Shown here: piece by piece, positions 39,428-49,285 of the stretch | How positions within the stretch are numbered: the stretch's first letter is position 1 | How the letters are laid out: the number at the start of each line of letters is the position of its first letter | NCBI RefSeq assembly: GCF_000247605.1 | Contig: NC_016894.1 | Location: forward strand, 372,001-436,000 | Direction of reading: 5' to 3' | DNA from: Acetobacterium woodii DSM 1030 | GTDB lineage: Bacteria > Bacillota > Clostridia > Eubacteriales > Eubacteriaceae | Length of the DNA stretch: 64,000 bases | The notes under the pieces: generated by a model | The model's database searches: none | What the model was told of the DNA's origin: nothing | What the model saw: only the letters and a program-made list of their open reading frames with translations | Program-made: the position numbers and the translations under genes

Positions 39428-41350
39428 ATGGGAAAAACGTTAACAGAGAAAATTATTGCGGCGCATCTGGTAGTAGGAGAAATGATCAAGGGGGAAGAAA
39501 TCGGTATTCGGATCGATCAAACGCTGACCCAGGATTCGACCGGAACCATGGCATATTTACAATTTGAAGCAATGGAAATCCCGCGGGTCAAAACAAAAAA
39601 ATCGCTGGCTTATATTGATCACAATATGTTACAGGAAGGTCCGGAAAATATGGACGATCACCGCTACATTCAGAGTGTAGCCAAAAAACATGGAGTTTAT
39701 TATTCCAAACCGGGGAATGGTATTTGCCATCAGGTTCAGATTGAACGTTTTGGCGTACCCGGCGATACCCTGTTAGGATCGGATAGCCATACGCCGACTG
39801 GCGGCGGGATTGGGATGCTGGCGATTGGGGCTGGTGGTTTGGATGTCGCGGTGGCGATGGCTGGCGATCCTTATTATATTACCATGCCCAAAGTGGTTCA
39901 GGTTGAACTAACCGGAAAGCTGCGCACCGGCGTATCCTCTAAGGATGTCATCCTTGAAGTCTTACGGCAATGTACCGTTAAAGGCGGCGTCAACAAAGTT
40001 TTTGAATATACCGGCGAAGGGGTTAAAACCCTAACGGTTCCGGAACGGGCAACGATCACCAATATGGGGGCCGAGTTGGGCGCAACCACCTCCGTATTCC
40101 CATCCGATGAAATGACCAAGGTGTTTTTAGAAGCTCAGGGCCGAGGTTCGGATTATATTGAACTGTCTGCCGATGCTGACGCCGTTTATGATGAAGTGGT
40201 TAAGGTTGACATGAATGTGTTAGAACCCCTGACGGCTTGTCCTCACAGTCCTGATAAGGTGGTCAAGATTTCCGAAATCGAAGGTCTGGTGGTCAATCAG
40301 GTGGCAATTGGCAGCTGCACCAACTCTTCATGGCTTGATTTGATGAAGGTGGCGGCCATTGTTAAAGGAAAAACCGTGGCGGAAAATGTTTCGTTGGTAA
40401 TTGCACCGGGATCAAAACAAGTATTGACGATGTTAGCCGAAAATGGGGCCTTGGCGGATCTGCTTAATGCCGGCGCCCGAGTTTTAGAATGTGGCTGCGG
40501 CCCCTGTATCGGCATGGGTCAGGCACCATCGACGGATGCTGTGTCACTGCGAACCTTCAACCGTAACTTCTTTGGTCGTTCCGGGACTCCATCGGCTGAT
40601 GTGTATCTTTTAAGTCCGGAAGCAGCGGCGATTTCAGCCCTTGAAGGGGTATTGACTAATCCGCTGGGGAAAATTGAATTACCGGAAATTGTGATGCCGG
40701 AAAACTTTTTACTTAATGATACGATGGTGATGGCACCGGCGCCGGAAGGCACCCAAGTGGCAATCATCAAAGGACCAAATATCAAACCGTTCCCGGCGAC
40801 CATTCCGCTTAAAGATACGGTTGAAGGTAAAGCTTTGATTGTGGTGGAAGATAATATCACTACCGATCATATTATGCCTTCCAACGCTAAATTATTGCCT
40901 TACCGTTCCAACATTCCATATTTAGCGAATTATTGTCTGGCGCCCTGTGATCCGGAATTTCCTAAGCGGGCATTGGATAATGGCGGCGGATTTATTGTTG
41001 GTGGTTCAAACTATGGTCAAGGCTCCAGCCGCGAACATGCGGCTTTAGCCCCGGTGTATTTGGGCATTAAAGGGGTGGCAGTCAAATCTTTTGCTCGAAT
41101 TCATAAAAATAATCTGATTAACAATGGGATATTACCATTGGTATTTGCCAATGAAGCGGATTATGATACGATCGCTTTAGGTGATGAATTAGTCATTGAA
41201 AATGCTTTGGAAGCAGTAAAATCAGGTCAGGCTAACTTGGTGAATAAAACCAAAGGGTTAACCTATGTGATGTTGTTGGAAGTTTCCGAACGGCAAAAAG
41301 AAATGCTGTTGGCCGGTGGGCTGATCAACTTGATCAAATTAAAAAAATAG
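39428..41350 (+). CDS. acnA: aconitate hydratase
   Basis: A 640-residue [4Fe-4S] hydro-lyase of the short aconitase type that interconverts citrate and isocitrate. The cluster cysteines are in the expected contexts: one in AIGSCTNSSWLD and two in LECGCGPCIGMG. The swivel domain carries the GGSNYGQGSSREHAA stretch around the substrate arginine. An AGGAAA site precedes the ATG. It is flanked by its own promoter and terminator. In an acetogen with an incomplete TCA cycle it probably serves glutamate synthesis. A related homoaconitase or isopropylmalate dehydratase role is less likely, because it is a single fused chain. Confidence 0.94.
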   Translation: MGKTLTEKIIAAHLVVGEMIKGEEIGIRIDQTLTQDSTGTMAYLQFEAMEIPRVKTKKSLAYIDHNMLQEGPENMDDHRYIQSVAKKHGVYYSKPGNGICHQVQIERFGVPGDTLLGSDSHTPTGGGIGMLAIGAGGLDVAVAMAGDPYYITMPKVVQVELTGKLRTGVSSKDVILEVLRQCTVKGGVNKVFEYTGEGVKTLTVPERATITNMGAELGATTSVFPSDEMTKVFLEAQGRGSDYIELSADADAVYDEVVKVDMNVLEPLTACPHSPDKVVKISEIEGLVVNQVAIGSCTNSSWLDLMKVAAIVKGKTVAENVSLVIAPGSKQVLTMLAENGALADLLNAGARVLECGCGPCIGMGQAPSTDAVSLRTFNRNFFGRSGTPSADVYLLSPEAAAISALEGVLTNPLGKIELPEIVMPENFLLNDTMVMAPAPEGTQVAIIKGPNIKPFPATIPLKDTVEGKALIVVEDNITTDHIMPSNAKLLPYRSNIPYLANYCLAPCDPEFPKRALDNGGGFIVGGSNYGQGSSREHAALAPVYLGIKGVAVKSFARIHKNNLINNGILPLVFANEADYDTIALGDELVIENALEAVKSGQANLVNKTKGLTYVMLLEVSERQKEMLLAGGLINLIKLKK

Positions 41351-41377
41351 TCAAAAAAATAATCTAATAAATTAAAA

Positions 41378-41421
41378 TAAATCGCCAATTTTAGGGTAAC
41401 TATCCATTAATTGGCGATTTT
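41378..41421 (+). terminator. terminator after aconitase
   Basis: AAATCGCCAATT (41378-41389) pairs perfectly with AATTGGCGATTTTT (41408-41421). Confidence 0.9.
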
Positions 41422-41487
41422 TAAATATCCTACGAGTTTTGACGGTAATTCTGATCGAGTTACTAAATATAAAAAATGGAGGGCAAA

Positions 41488-42168
41488 ATGAAATACGAGA
41501 TTAAGGGTGATAATCTGCCGGTAGTTATTGTGACGTTGGAAAATGGTGAGGCGATATTCACGGAGTCCGGGGGGATGTCCTGGATGTCAGAACATATTAA
41601 AATGGAGACCAATACCAAAGGCGGTCTGATTAAAGGGTTAAGACGATCATTATCGGGGGATTCATTGTTTATGACCACGTATACGGCCGAAAGAGAAAAT
41701 TCTCAAATCGCTTTCTGTTCCAGTTTCCCCGGCGAAATTAAGGCCATTACCTTACAAGCGGGGCAATCGATTATTTGTCAGAAACGCAGTTTTTTAGCTG
41801 GTGCAGCGACCTTGGATGTGGATATGTATTTTAAAAAGAATATTGGGGTGGGTATTTTTGGTGGCGAAGGTTTTATTCTTCAGAGAATTTCGGGACCGGG
41901 GACGGTTTTTGTAGAAATGGATGGTGCGCTGATGGAATACGATCTGGCCCCAGGACAAGTAATGAAGGTTGACCAGGGTCATATTGGGATGTTTGAAGAA
42001 TCGGTGAGCTTTGATATTCAGGCTGTCAAAGGGATGAAAAATATCTTTTTAAGTGGCGAAGGATTATTTCTGGCGACCTTGAAAGGCCCGGGCAAAGCCT
42101 GGCTGCAAACCATGCCGCTGAGCAATCTGGTGCAACTGATTTCGGCCAGTCTGCCACCCAAAAGTTAA
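41488..42168 (+). CDS. AIM24/TIGR00266 family protein
   Basis: A 226-residue beta-rich protein of the AIM24 family (a double beta-helix-like fold), recognised by GEAIFTESGGMSWMSEHIKM near the N-terminus and FLAGAATLDVD and GPGTVFVEMDGALMEYDLAPG later. Its biochemical role is unknown; no signal peptide or membrane span is seen. I start at ATG 41488, with GGAGGG 6 bases upstream, instead of ATG 41476, which would overlap that ribosome site. Single gene, terminated by a hairpin shared with the converging degV gene. Confidence 0.88.
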   Translation: MKYEIKGDNLPVVIVTLENGEAIFTESGGMSWMSEHIKMETNTKGGLIKGLRRSLSGDSLFMTTYTAERENSQIAFCSSFPGEIKAITLQAGQSIICQKRSFLAGAATLDVDMYFKKNIGVGIFGGEGFILQRISGPGTVFVEMDGALMEYDLAPGQVMKVDQGHIGMFEESVSFDIQAVKGMKNIFLSGEGLFLATLKGPGKAWLQTMPLSNLVQLISASLPPKS

Positions 42169-42205
42169 GGGTTGAAACGGGTGTTTTAGGATAAATGGCA
42201 TCAAT

Positions 42206-42242
42206 GCACCTTATCGATGAGGACTTAATCGGTAAGGTGCTT
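42206..42242. terminator. bidirectional terminator between AIM24 and DegV genes
   Basis: GCACCTTATCGAT (42206-42218) pairs, with one mismatch, with ATCGGTAAGGTGC (42228-42240), followed by TTATTATT. Confidence 0.75.
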
Positions 42243-42253
42243 ATTATTAAGAT

Positions 42254-43141
42254 TTAAGGCATCACATTAACATAATTATCCGGTAGCTGATCAAAAAACA
42301 TAATCCCCAGGCAATTGGTGCCAATATGAACAGTCAGCGTGGAGCCGGCTTTTTCAGGCAGTAAAAAGTTTTTAATCCCCAGTTCTTTTTCAAAATATTT
42401 TTTGGCTTTATCCTGAAGCTCGGGGGCGGTGCTTTGGATCATGCCAAGGATCTGTTCTTTGTTGCCCATTTTCTCTTCAACAATCGCGAAAAGCGTTTTT
42501 AAAGCTTTTTTCTGCCCGCGGATTTTTTCATAAACGAGAATTTCCCCGTCTTTAAAATATAAGATCGGGACGATCTTTAGCATATCGCCAATCATCGCTG
42601 CATTACGGCTGATTCGGCCGCCTTGAGCCAACCACTTAATATCGCCGACTAAAAAAAAGATCTGGGCGTGTTGAGCCAGAAAGGTCATCGTTGTGACAAT
42701 TTCTTCATACGGACGGTTTAGCTTGTCGAGCTTCAGCCCCTGATAAAGAATCAGCGCGGAGCCGGTAGTCGCTGAAAGCGAATCAACGATGGCCACTTTT
42801 CGTTCGGGATATTTCGCCAATAAATCTTTCGCCAGCAATCTGGCAGTTTGGTAGGTACCGGAAAGTTTTGAAGAAAGCACTAAGTAAATAACATCATCGC
42901 CATTTTTAAGATGTTTTTCAATGGTATTGCTAATATCCATCGGTTGAATTTGGGCCGTTTTAGGAAAGTGTTTGTTGTGGTGATTGACAAAGTCAACGAC
43001 CATTTCGGGAGTGATATCAATGCCATCAAAAAAGGTTTTAGTATCAAGCGTTACGGGGAAGGGTAATATATCAAAATCATAACGATTCAGGATATCGTTG
43101 TTGGTATCACACATGGAATCCACAATAAATTTTATAGCCAT
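42254..43141 (-). CDS. DegV family fatty-acid-binding protein
   Basis: A 295-residue DegV-fold protein. The signature FIVDSMCDTNNDIL at the N-terminus and SSKLSGTYQTARLLAKDL fit the family, which binds a fatty acid and, as FakB, presents it to the FakA kinase. No fakA/dak gene is adjacent, so a FakB role is inference. AGGAGCATCCCC-like sequence precedes the start. Usual family length (280-290). Likely cytoplasmic and expressed alone. Confidence 0.9.
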   Translation of the reverse strand: MAIKFIVDSMCDTNNDILNRYDFDILPFPVTLDTKTFFDGIDITPEMVVDFVNHHNKHFPKTAQIQPMDISNTIEKHLKNGDDVIYLVLSSKLSGTYQTARLLAKDLLAKYPERKVAIVDSLSATTGSALILYQGLKLDKLNRPYEEIVTTMTFLAQHAQIFFLVGDIKWLAQGGRISRNAAMIGDMLKIVPILYFKDGEILVYEKIRGQKKALKTLFAIVEEKMGNKEQILGMIQSTAPELQDKAKKYFEKELGIKNFLLPEKAGSTLTVHIGTNCLGIMFFDQLPDNYVNVMP

Positions 43142-43338
43142 TAAGGGGATGCTCCTTTTCGTTTAGTACGGGATATTCTATCATGAACTTATTGGTTTGA
43201 CAATCATCCAACAGTTAGTCTTAAGGTAAACTAAACCTGAATTGACGGAAGCTATTTGTGATTATATCAAAAAAATGTTAAACTAATCTGTGGAATTAAA
43301 ATAATCGTGATCAATCAAAGTAAGAAATGGAGAATCTT

Positions 43339-45480
43339 GTGGAATCGATAATTAATCAACTAGCCAATGAATTTTCAATACGCCCCCAGCAGGTGGAAGA
43401 TACCCTTAATTTAATCGATGGTGGGAACACCATCCCTTTTATCGCGCGTTACCGAAAAGAGGTAACCGGGAATTTAAGTGATGCTTTATTAAGAGATTTG
43501 GATGTGCGTTTAACATATTTAAGAAAATTAGAAAAACGAAAAGAAGAAGTCACCGGAAGCATTGCAGAACAAGGGAAACTGACACCAGAGCTTCAAGCGG
43601 CAATTGCTCAAAGCTTAACTTTGCAGGAAGTGGAAGACCACTATTTACCATATAAACAAAAGAAAAAAACCCGTGCTTCAGTTGCTCGGGAAAAAGGTTT
43701 GGAACCGCTGGCACTGCAGATTCTCGAACAAAAACTCAGTGAAGCCGAACTGGAACACGAAGCGCTTAAGTATCTTGATGCTGAAAAAGAAATTGAGACG
43801 GTTGAAAAAGCGCTCCAGTTCGCGATGGATATTATCGCCGAAATCATTTCCGATAATGGAACCTATCGAGCCGTTATTCGCAAAAGCACCTATGATAAAG
43901 GTCAGATTAAAGCGTCCGTGGTGAAGGGCAAAGAAGAGGAAAATCCCGAACTGGAGATGTATTTTGATCATAGTGAAACCATTAAAGGGATCAAAGATCA
44001 TCGAATTTTAGCGCTTAACCGGGGCGAAAAGAAAAAAGCCCTGGCGGTTAAAATCGTGGCTCCGACGGAAGAAATCGAAAGTTATTTAAAAAAGGAATTA
44101 TTAACAGAGCACCCTTCAAAATATTTATTAAACGTGCTGGCAGATAGCTACACACGGTTGATTGCGCCGGCGATTGAACGGGAAATCAGAACGGCGTTAA
44201 AGGAACGGGCCGAAGAAGGGGCGATCAAAATGTTTGCCTTAAATCTCAAAAAACTGTTGCTTCAACCGCCCTTTAAAGAAAAGGTGACGATGGGATTTGA
44301 CCCGGCTTTTAGAACCGGCTGTAAAATTGCTGTTTTGGATAAAGTGGGAAAACTTTTAGATTATACCACGATTTATCCAACCTTTGGTAAGGGCCAGGCC
44401 GAAAAAGCCGAAAAAGAGTTCATCGAGTTGATTGAACGTTATCAGATTGATATCATTGCGATCGGAAATGGGACCGCATCCCGAGAATCGGAACAATTTG
44501 TGGCCGAAACGATTAAAAAAACGACGGTACCGGTTCAATATATTGTGGTCAACGAAGCAGGGGCTTCGGTTTATTCGGCCTCGGAACTGGGAACCGAAGA
44601 ATATCCGGATATTAATGTCTCTATTCGTGGGGCTATTTCAATTGGGGGACGACTTCAGGACCCACTTTCGGAACTGGTTAAAATTGATCCTAAACATATC
44701 GGAGTTGGTCAGTATCAACACGATGTTAATCAAAAAGAACTGGAGCGGGTTCTTGAAGCGACGGTGGAAGATGCCGTTAATAATGTTGGCGTAAATGTCA
44801 ACCGGGCATCGGTGGCATTGTTAAAATATGTTGCCGGCGTTAATAAAACCATTGCCAATAATATTATGGATTACCGCAACAGTGTCGGGCCGCTTAAAAA
44901 CCGTAAAGAATTAATGAAGGTAAAAGGTTTGGGTGCTAAAGCGTATGAACAATGTGCCGGATTTTTACGGATTGATGATGGCGATAATATTCTCGATAAT
45001 ACCGGGGTTCATCCGGAAGCCTACAAAAGTGTCGAAAAGCTGTTAAAACTCAAAGGCATTCAAAAAGAAAAACTGGGTACTAAAGAGCAACTGAATCTGT
45101 TTAATGAGATGAACTATTCAGAACTGGCACAACAATTGGAAATTGGCATTCCGACCCTTTATGATATCATTAAAGAATTAAAAAAACCGGGCCGCGATCC
45201 CCGGGAAAATGCCCCTAAACCACATCTGCGATCGGATGTTTTGTCAATGAGCGATCTGGAAGTAGGGATGGAACTCACCGGCACGGTCAGAAACGTCATC
45301 GATTTTGGCGCCTTTGTGGATATTGGCGTCCATCAGGATGGTCTGGTTCATATTTCTCAGATAACGGATCGTTATATTAAACACCCCTCGGAGGCGGTTT
45401 CTCTCGGCGATGTGGTAACGGTTAGGGTATTGTCAGTTGATATGAAACGAAAACGAATTAGTTTAACCATGATTATTTAA
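43339..45480 (+). CDS. tex: Tex-family S1 RNA-binding transcription accessory protein
   Basis: A 713-residue Tex protein: N-terminal helical domain with the NTIPFIARYRKEVTGNL motif, a YqgF/RNase H-like core (GFDPAFRTGCKIAVLD), a helix-hairpin-helix module (NRKELMKVKGLGAKAYEQCAGF) and a C-terminal S1 RNA-binding domain (GTVRNVIDFGAFVDIGVHQDGLVHIS). It is thought to bind RNA and help elongation. I prefer GTG 43339, six bases after GGAG, over ATG 43327, which has no ribosome site and gives only four extra residues; the choice is not certain. Confidence 0.94.
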   Translation: MESIINQLANEFSIRPQQVEDTLNLIDGGNTIPFIARYRKEVTGNLSDALLRDLDVRLTYLRKLEKRKEEVTGSIAEQGKLTPELQAAIAQSLTLQEVEDHYLPYKQKKKTRASVAREKGLEPLALQILEQKLSEAELEHEALKYLDAEKEIETVEKALQFAMDIIAEIISDNGTYRAVIRKSTYDKGQIKASVVKGKEEENPELEMYFDHSETIKGIKDHRILALNRGEKKKALAVKIVAPTEEIESYLKKELLTEHPSKYLLNVLADSYTRLIAPAIEREIRTALKERAEEGAIKMFALNLKKLLLQPPFKEKVTMGFDPAFRTGCKIAVLDKVGKLLDYTTIYPTFGKGQAEKAEKEFIELIERYQIDIIAIGNGTASRESEQFVAETIKKTTVPVQYIVVNEAGASVYSASELGTEEYPDINVSIRGAISIGGRLQDPLSELVKIDPKHIGVGQYQHDVNQKELERVLEATVEDAVNNVGVNVNRASVALLKYVAGVNKTIANNIMDYRNSVGPLKNRKELMKVKGLGAKAYEQCAGFLRIDDGDNILDNTGVHPEAYKSVEKLLKLKGIQKEKLGTKEQLNLFNEMNYSELAQQLEIGIPTLYDIIKELKKPGRDPRENAPKPHLRSDVLSMSDLEVGMELTGTVRNVIDFGAFVDIGVHQDGLVHISQITDRYIKHPSEAVSLGDVVTVRVLSVDMKRKRISLTMII

Positions 45481-45487
45481 ATAAATA

Positions 45488-45516
45488 TTGACATCGGGGT
45501 AAGTTTTTTATAAAAT
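45488..45516 (+). promoter_or_regulatory. promoter of carD
   Basis: TTGACA (45488-45493), 17-base spacer, TAAAAT (45511-45516), starting 8 bases after the tex stop codon. Confidence 0.7.
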
Positions 45517-45580
45517 AAAAGGCTTATTCCTTTTTTATATGTTATAATAGAGAGAGAATCGATGATAGGAGTGGTTAATA

Positions 45581-46066
45581 ATGTATAAAATTGGGGATAA
45601 GATTGTTTATCCAATGCATGGAGCAGGTGTTATTGAAGCTATTGAAGAACGAGAAATATTCGAAGAAACAAAACCTTATTACATTATGCAGATCGTATCT
45701 GAAGGTTTACAAATTTTGATTCCCGTTGATAAAGTCGATGATATTGGGGTCAGAACCATTGTCACCCAGCCGGTAATTGATGAGATGATCGAATCACTCA
45801 AATTGCCAATGGATGAAATGGAAAAGAACTGGAATCGACGGTATCGGGAACATTTGGAACGCTTAAAAACCGGGGATATTTTTGAAGTAGCAAAGGTTGT
45901 CAAAAATTTAATTTTATTAGATCGTTTAAAAGGTCTTTCAACAGGTGAAAAAAAAATGTTGAATAATGCCAGAAATTTCATTGTCAGTGAGATGGTATTG
46001 ATTCAAAAAAAAGATAAAGAAGAAATATTAGATTTGATTAATAGTTCAGTACATAGCGAGGCGTGA
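45581..46066 (+). CDS. carD: CarD/CdnL family RNA polymerase-binding regulator
   Basis: A 161-residue regulator. The N-terminal Tudor-like RNA polymerase-interacting domain is evident (YKIGDKIVYPMHGAGVIEAI) and the C-terminal part is the all-helical DNA-contacting domain with the LSTGEKKMLNNARNF stretch. CarD proteins stabilise open complexes at promoters, including those of rRNA. Its own promoter lies 8 bases after tex. The stop codon TGA forms part of the terminator hairpin at 46059-46080, so the end of the gene and the terminator overlap. Confidence 0.94.
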   Translation: MYKIGDKIVYPMHGAGVIEAIEEREIFEETKPYYIMQIVSEGLQILIPVDKVDDIGVRTIVTQPVIDEMIESLKLPMDEMEKNWNRRYREHLERLKTGDIFEVAKVVKNLILLDRLKGLSTGEKKMLNNARNFIVSEMVLIQKKDKEEILDLINSSVHSEA

Positions 46067-46080
46067 ATTTCACGCCTTTT
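46059..46080 (+). terminator. terminator overlapping the carD stop
   Basis: AGGCGTGA (46059-46066, including the stop TGA) pairs with TCACGCCT (46070-46077), followed by TTTT. Confidence 0.85.
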
Positions 46081-46151
46081 GTTATGTTTAATAGTGTAAT
46101 CTTAAGAATTCGATGCTATAATTCGATGATACTACGTAAAAGGAGGTGAAA

Positions 46152-47267
46152 ATGATGATACAAAAGATACTTCGAGTATCATTTGGAATTGTCGGAATCC
46201 TGGTCGGAATGGCATTGGCAAATATGTTATTGACAAATACCTGGATTTTGAGAACATTGCAGATTAATCTCAGCCCAGAATTGGAATTCGTATTTTATGG
46301 GGCATTGATTGTTTTATTCGGACTTATTTTTTTCATTCTATTTCCATTGATGCTTAAAGGCGTAAAAAAGTTAACCAAAGTTGTTGAAGCCAGCATGGAG
46401 AATGTGCGGTTAATCGATGTTGGCTTGGGGATCGGAGGATTAGTTATCGGTTTGGTGATTGCGATGCTTATCAGCTTTGCGTTTACACAAATTCCGATTC
46501 CCTGGATTGGCGGAATTCTAACGATTAGTATTTACATTGTTTTGGGATACATCGGCTTTTCGCTGCCAATCAAAAAACGCGAAGATATTATTCAGGCCTT
46601 TCAGAATAACAAACGGGAAAAAGAAGCGAATGTGCCGGTGGGGCAAAAGCGAGCGGCCAAAAAGAAGAACGCCGCTATTCCTAAATTATTAGATACCAGT
46701 GTAATTATCGATGGACGAATTTTTGATATCTGCAAAACGGGTTTTATTGAAGGCCCGTTAGTTATTCCAGTCTTTGTCCTTAATGAACTTCAGTTGATTT
46801 CTGATTCATCAGATGAATTAAAAAGAAATCGCGGCCGTCGCGGATTGGATATTTTAAACAAAATTCAAACCGACTTGGAGATTGAAGTCCAAGTTACCGA
46901 AGAAGATTTTGAAGATACCCATGAAGTTGATTCAAAATTAGTGAAACTCGCAAAAGCGACCAAGGGAAAAATTTTGACCAACGATTATAATCTTAATAAA
47001 GTGGCAACGGTTCAAGGGGTCGACGTTCTTAATATTAATGAATTGGCGAATGCAGTTAAACCGATTGTTTTACCGGGAGAAGAGATGAAAGTGCTCCTCG
47101 TAAAAGGTGGTAAAGAAAACGGTCAAGCGGTTGCTTATCTGGATGATGGGACGATGATCGTAGTCGAAAATGGTCGAAAATATATAGGCACGACCACAAC
47201 GGTTTTAGTGACCAGTATTTTACAAACCGCGGCCGGACGTATGATCTTTGCGAAACCCAAAAAATAG
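46152..47267 (+). CDS. PIN-TRAM domain membrane protein (YacL family)
   Basis: A 371-residue protein with about four N-terminal membrane segments (residues 1-145), a basic linker, a PIN nuclease-like domain with its acidic residues ([15 protein letters not shown], then [24 protein letters not shown] and [12 protein letters not shown]), and a C-terminal TRAM domain ([17 protein letters not shown]). It resembles Bacillus YacL, whose function is unclear; membrane-bound RNase activity is inferred from the PIN domain. In Firmicutes it often sits next to ispD/ispF; here ispF lies 7.5 kb away. The start is ATG 46152 or the adjacent ATG 46155, both after AGGAGG. Confidence 0.9.
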   Translation: MMIQKILRVSFGIVGILVGMALANMLLTNTWILRTLQINLSPELEFVFYGALIVLFGLIFFILFPLMLKGVKKLTKVVEASMENVRLIDVGLGIGGLVIGLVIAMLISFAFTQIPIPWIGGILTISIYIVLGYIGFSLPIKKREDIIQAFQNNKREKEANVPVGQKRAAKKKNAAIPKLLDTSVIIDGRIFDICKTGFIEGPLVIPVFVLNELQLISDSSDELKRNRGRRGLDILNKIQTDLEIEVQVTEEDFEDTHEVDSKLVKLAKATKGKILTNDYNLNKVATVQGVDVLNINELANAVKPIVLPGEEMKVLLVKGGKENGQAVAYLDDGTMIVVENGRKYIGTTTTVLVTSILQTAAGRMIFAKPKK

Positions 47268-47298
47268 AAACACCAGCAATTATAAATAAAGATGACAA

Positions 47299-47326
47299 AA
47301 CACCAACTTGGCCAGTTGGTGTTTTT
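47299..47326 (+). terminator. terminator after the PIN-TRAM gene
   Basis: AACACCAACT (47299-47308) pairs with AGTTGGTGTT (47314-47323), followed by T. Confidence 0.85.
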
Positions 47327-47452
47327 CTTAGGTTGTTTTGACAATTAGATTGTAATTGTTAGGGGCTTTACGTATAATAAAATAAGTATTGTCTTAAATC
47401 GGAACAGAAACCAGGGTTGAAAAAATAAACACAAATGAAAATGGGGATCAGA

Positions 47453-48853
47453 ATGGAATTACCAGAAGCATTTAAAGAAAAAATGAAAAACCTTATGGGC
47501 AGTGCCTATGAGAGCCTGCTCGATTCCTATGATCAGCCGGAAAGCAAAGGAATCCGAACCAATACACTGAAGTTGAAACCGGCAGAATTAGTTAAAATAT
47601 TGCCTTTTAAGACTCAGGATGTGAAGTGGTGCGAAGCGGGATTTTATATTGATCATGAGGTTCGACCGGGAAAAAACCCTTATTATTACGCCGGACTTTA
47701 TTATGTTCAGGAGCCGACCGCAATGGCGACGGTGGAGGTGCTCGATCCCCAACCGGGAGAATGGGTACTTGATCTTTGTGCTGCACCGGGTGGCAAATCG
47801 ACACAAATTGGGGCAAAACTTCAAGGTCAGGGGATTTTAGTGGCTAACGAGCTGGTTAATTCCCGAGCGGGTATTTTATCCAGTAATATCGAGCGGATGG
47901 GGATTGCAAATGCGATCGTCACAAATGAATTTCCCGAACGGCTGGTCGATTCGTTTCATGAAAGTTTTGATAAAATTGTCGTCGACGCACCCTGTTCCGG
48001 GGAAGGTATGTTTCGCAAAGATCCGGGGGCATTGGCTGATTGGAGTCTGGAGCGGGTTGATCGCTGTGTCGGTAAACAGGAAAAGATCCTGGAAAGTGCC
48101 CATCGACTATTAAAACCCGGAGGAGTTTTGGTTTATTCAACTTGTACTTTCTCGCCGGAAGAAAACGAACAAATGATTGAATCCTTCATTGCCAAATATC
48201 CCTATACGTTGGCAGATATGAAGTTATCGGGGATTACTGATCATGGACGGGTGGAGTGGACGCGACAGAATGAAAAGGCGATCGAAAAAAGCTTGCGAAT
48301 TATGCCCATGAACGTTAACGGTGAAGGTCATTTTATTGCCAAGCTGATTAAATCAGAAACAGCATCAGAGCTGCGTACCGCTAAACCGGGGTATCCCAAA
48401 TCGCGCTTGAAAAAGGCCAGCCAAACCGAATTGATTGATTATCAAAATTTTGTCAAGAATAATCTGGAACCCGGTTTTTATAAAAAATTTGAAAACCGAC
48501 TTTATCTTTTAGGGGAGCATCTCTATGCGCTTCCCGAAGGGATTGATTTGGAAAAAATAGCTAATTTAAAATTGCTCAGAACAGGTTTGCATCTGGGGAC
48601 CTTTAAAAAAAATCGTTTTGAACCGAGTTATGCTTTAGCCATGACTCTGGCGTTGGCAGAAGCAAAAAATGTCTGTGACCTTAAAGATGAAGCACAGGCC
48701 TACCAGTATTTAAAAGGCGAAGCGTTAAATATGGGAACTCAAAAAGGCTGGATTCTGGTTGGATTTAATGGTTTCCCGTTGGGATTTGGAAAAGCAAGTG
48801 AAGGATTGATAAAAAACCACTATCCGAAAGGACTGAGAATCCGCAAAAAATAG
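47453..48853 (+). CDS. RsmB/RsmF (NOL1/NOP2/sun) family rRNA m5C methyltransferase
   Basis: A 466-residue SAM-dependent RNA methyltransferase. The SAM motif DLCAAPGGKSTQIGAKL, motif IV VDAPCSGEGMFRKDP and motif VI VYSTCTFSPEENEQM, each with its catalytic cysteine, are intact. The C-terminal extension (LRIRKK end, GFPLGFGKAS) matches the RsmF-type C-terminal domain. Likely target is a cytidine in 16S rRNA. Start choice is uncertain: ATGs at 47435, 47441 and 47453 are in frame; 47453 gives the usual N-terminus (MELPEAFKEKM) with a weak GGGGAT site. Confidence 0.92.
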   Translation: MELPEAFKEKMKNLMGSAYESLLDSYDQPESKGIRTNTLKLKPAELVKILPFKTQDVKWCEAGFYIDHEVRPGKNPYYYAGLYYVQEPTAMATVEVLDPQPGEWVLDLCAAPGGKSTQIGAKLQGQGILVANELVNSRAGILSSNIERMGIANAIVTNEFPERLVDSFHESFDKIVVDAPCSGEGMFRKDPGALADWSLERVDRCVGKQEKILESAHRLLKPGGVLVYSTCTFSPEENEQMIESFIAKYPYTLADMKLSGITDHGRVEWTRQNEKAIEKSLRIMPMNVNGEGHFIAKLIKSETASELRTAKPGYPKSRLKKASQTELIDYQNFVKNNLEPGFYKKFENRLYLLGEHLYALPEGIDLEKIANLKLLRTGLHLGTFKKNRFEPSYALAMTLALAEAKNVCDLKDEAQAYQYLKGEALNMGTQKGWILVGFNGFPLGFGKASEGLIKNHYPKGLRIRKK

Positions 48854-48865
48854 AGGTGAATCAGA

Positions 48866-49285
48866 ATGGCTAAGCAGAGAAATGAAAGATGGATACACCC
48901 CAGTGCAGTGATTGCCGAAGCGGTGATGATCGGAGCGGAAACGGTAATCGGGGCCGGCGTGATCATTGGAACCGGGGTGATTATCGGTTCCAATTGTACG
49001 ATTGGTAGCGGAGTGATCATTGAAGAAAAAACGCAAATCGGCAACCATTGTTTTTTAGAACCGGGGGCGATCATTGGAAAACAAGTGACGGTGGGTGAAA
49101 ACTCAAAAATCGGCATGGGCGCCCGGATTACCAATGGCGTTACGATTGGAGCCGATGCGGTTGTTAAAATCGGCGAAATAGTTTTAAAAGACATGGTTTA
49201 CAAAATGGTGTTTAAACGCGGCGCCTGGATTTACCGGGAGGACAGTTTGGGTGATAAAAACGAAAAACGAGGGGATGAAATATGA
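48866..49285 (+). CDS. hexapeptide-repeat (left-handed beta-helix) acyltransferase-like protein
   Basis: A 139-residue protein consisting almost entirely of [LIV]-G-x4 hexapeptide turns (VIGAGVIIGTGVIIGSNCT and so on), with a C-terminal extension ending EKRGDEI. Such helices form acyl- or acetyl-CoA-dependent transferases, usually trimers. It is too short to carry a separate catalytic domain; the substrate is unknown (UDP-sugar, serine or other). The stop overlaps the next start by 4 bases (ATGA), so it is cotranscribed with the DUF523 gene; it lies 12 bases after the methyltransferase. Confidence 0.8.
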   Translation: MAKQRNERWIHPSAVIAEAVMIGAETVIGAGVIIGTGVIIGSNCTIGSGVIIEEKTQIGNHCFLEPGAIIGKQVTVGENSKIGMGARITNGVTIGADAVVKIGEIVLKDMVYKMVFKRGAWIYREDSLGDKNEKRGDEI

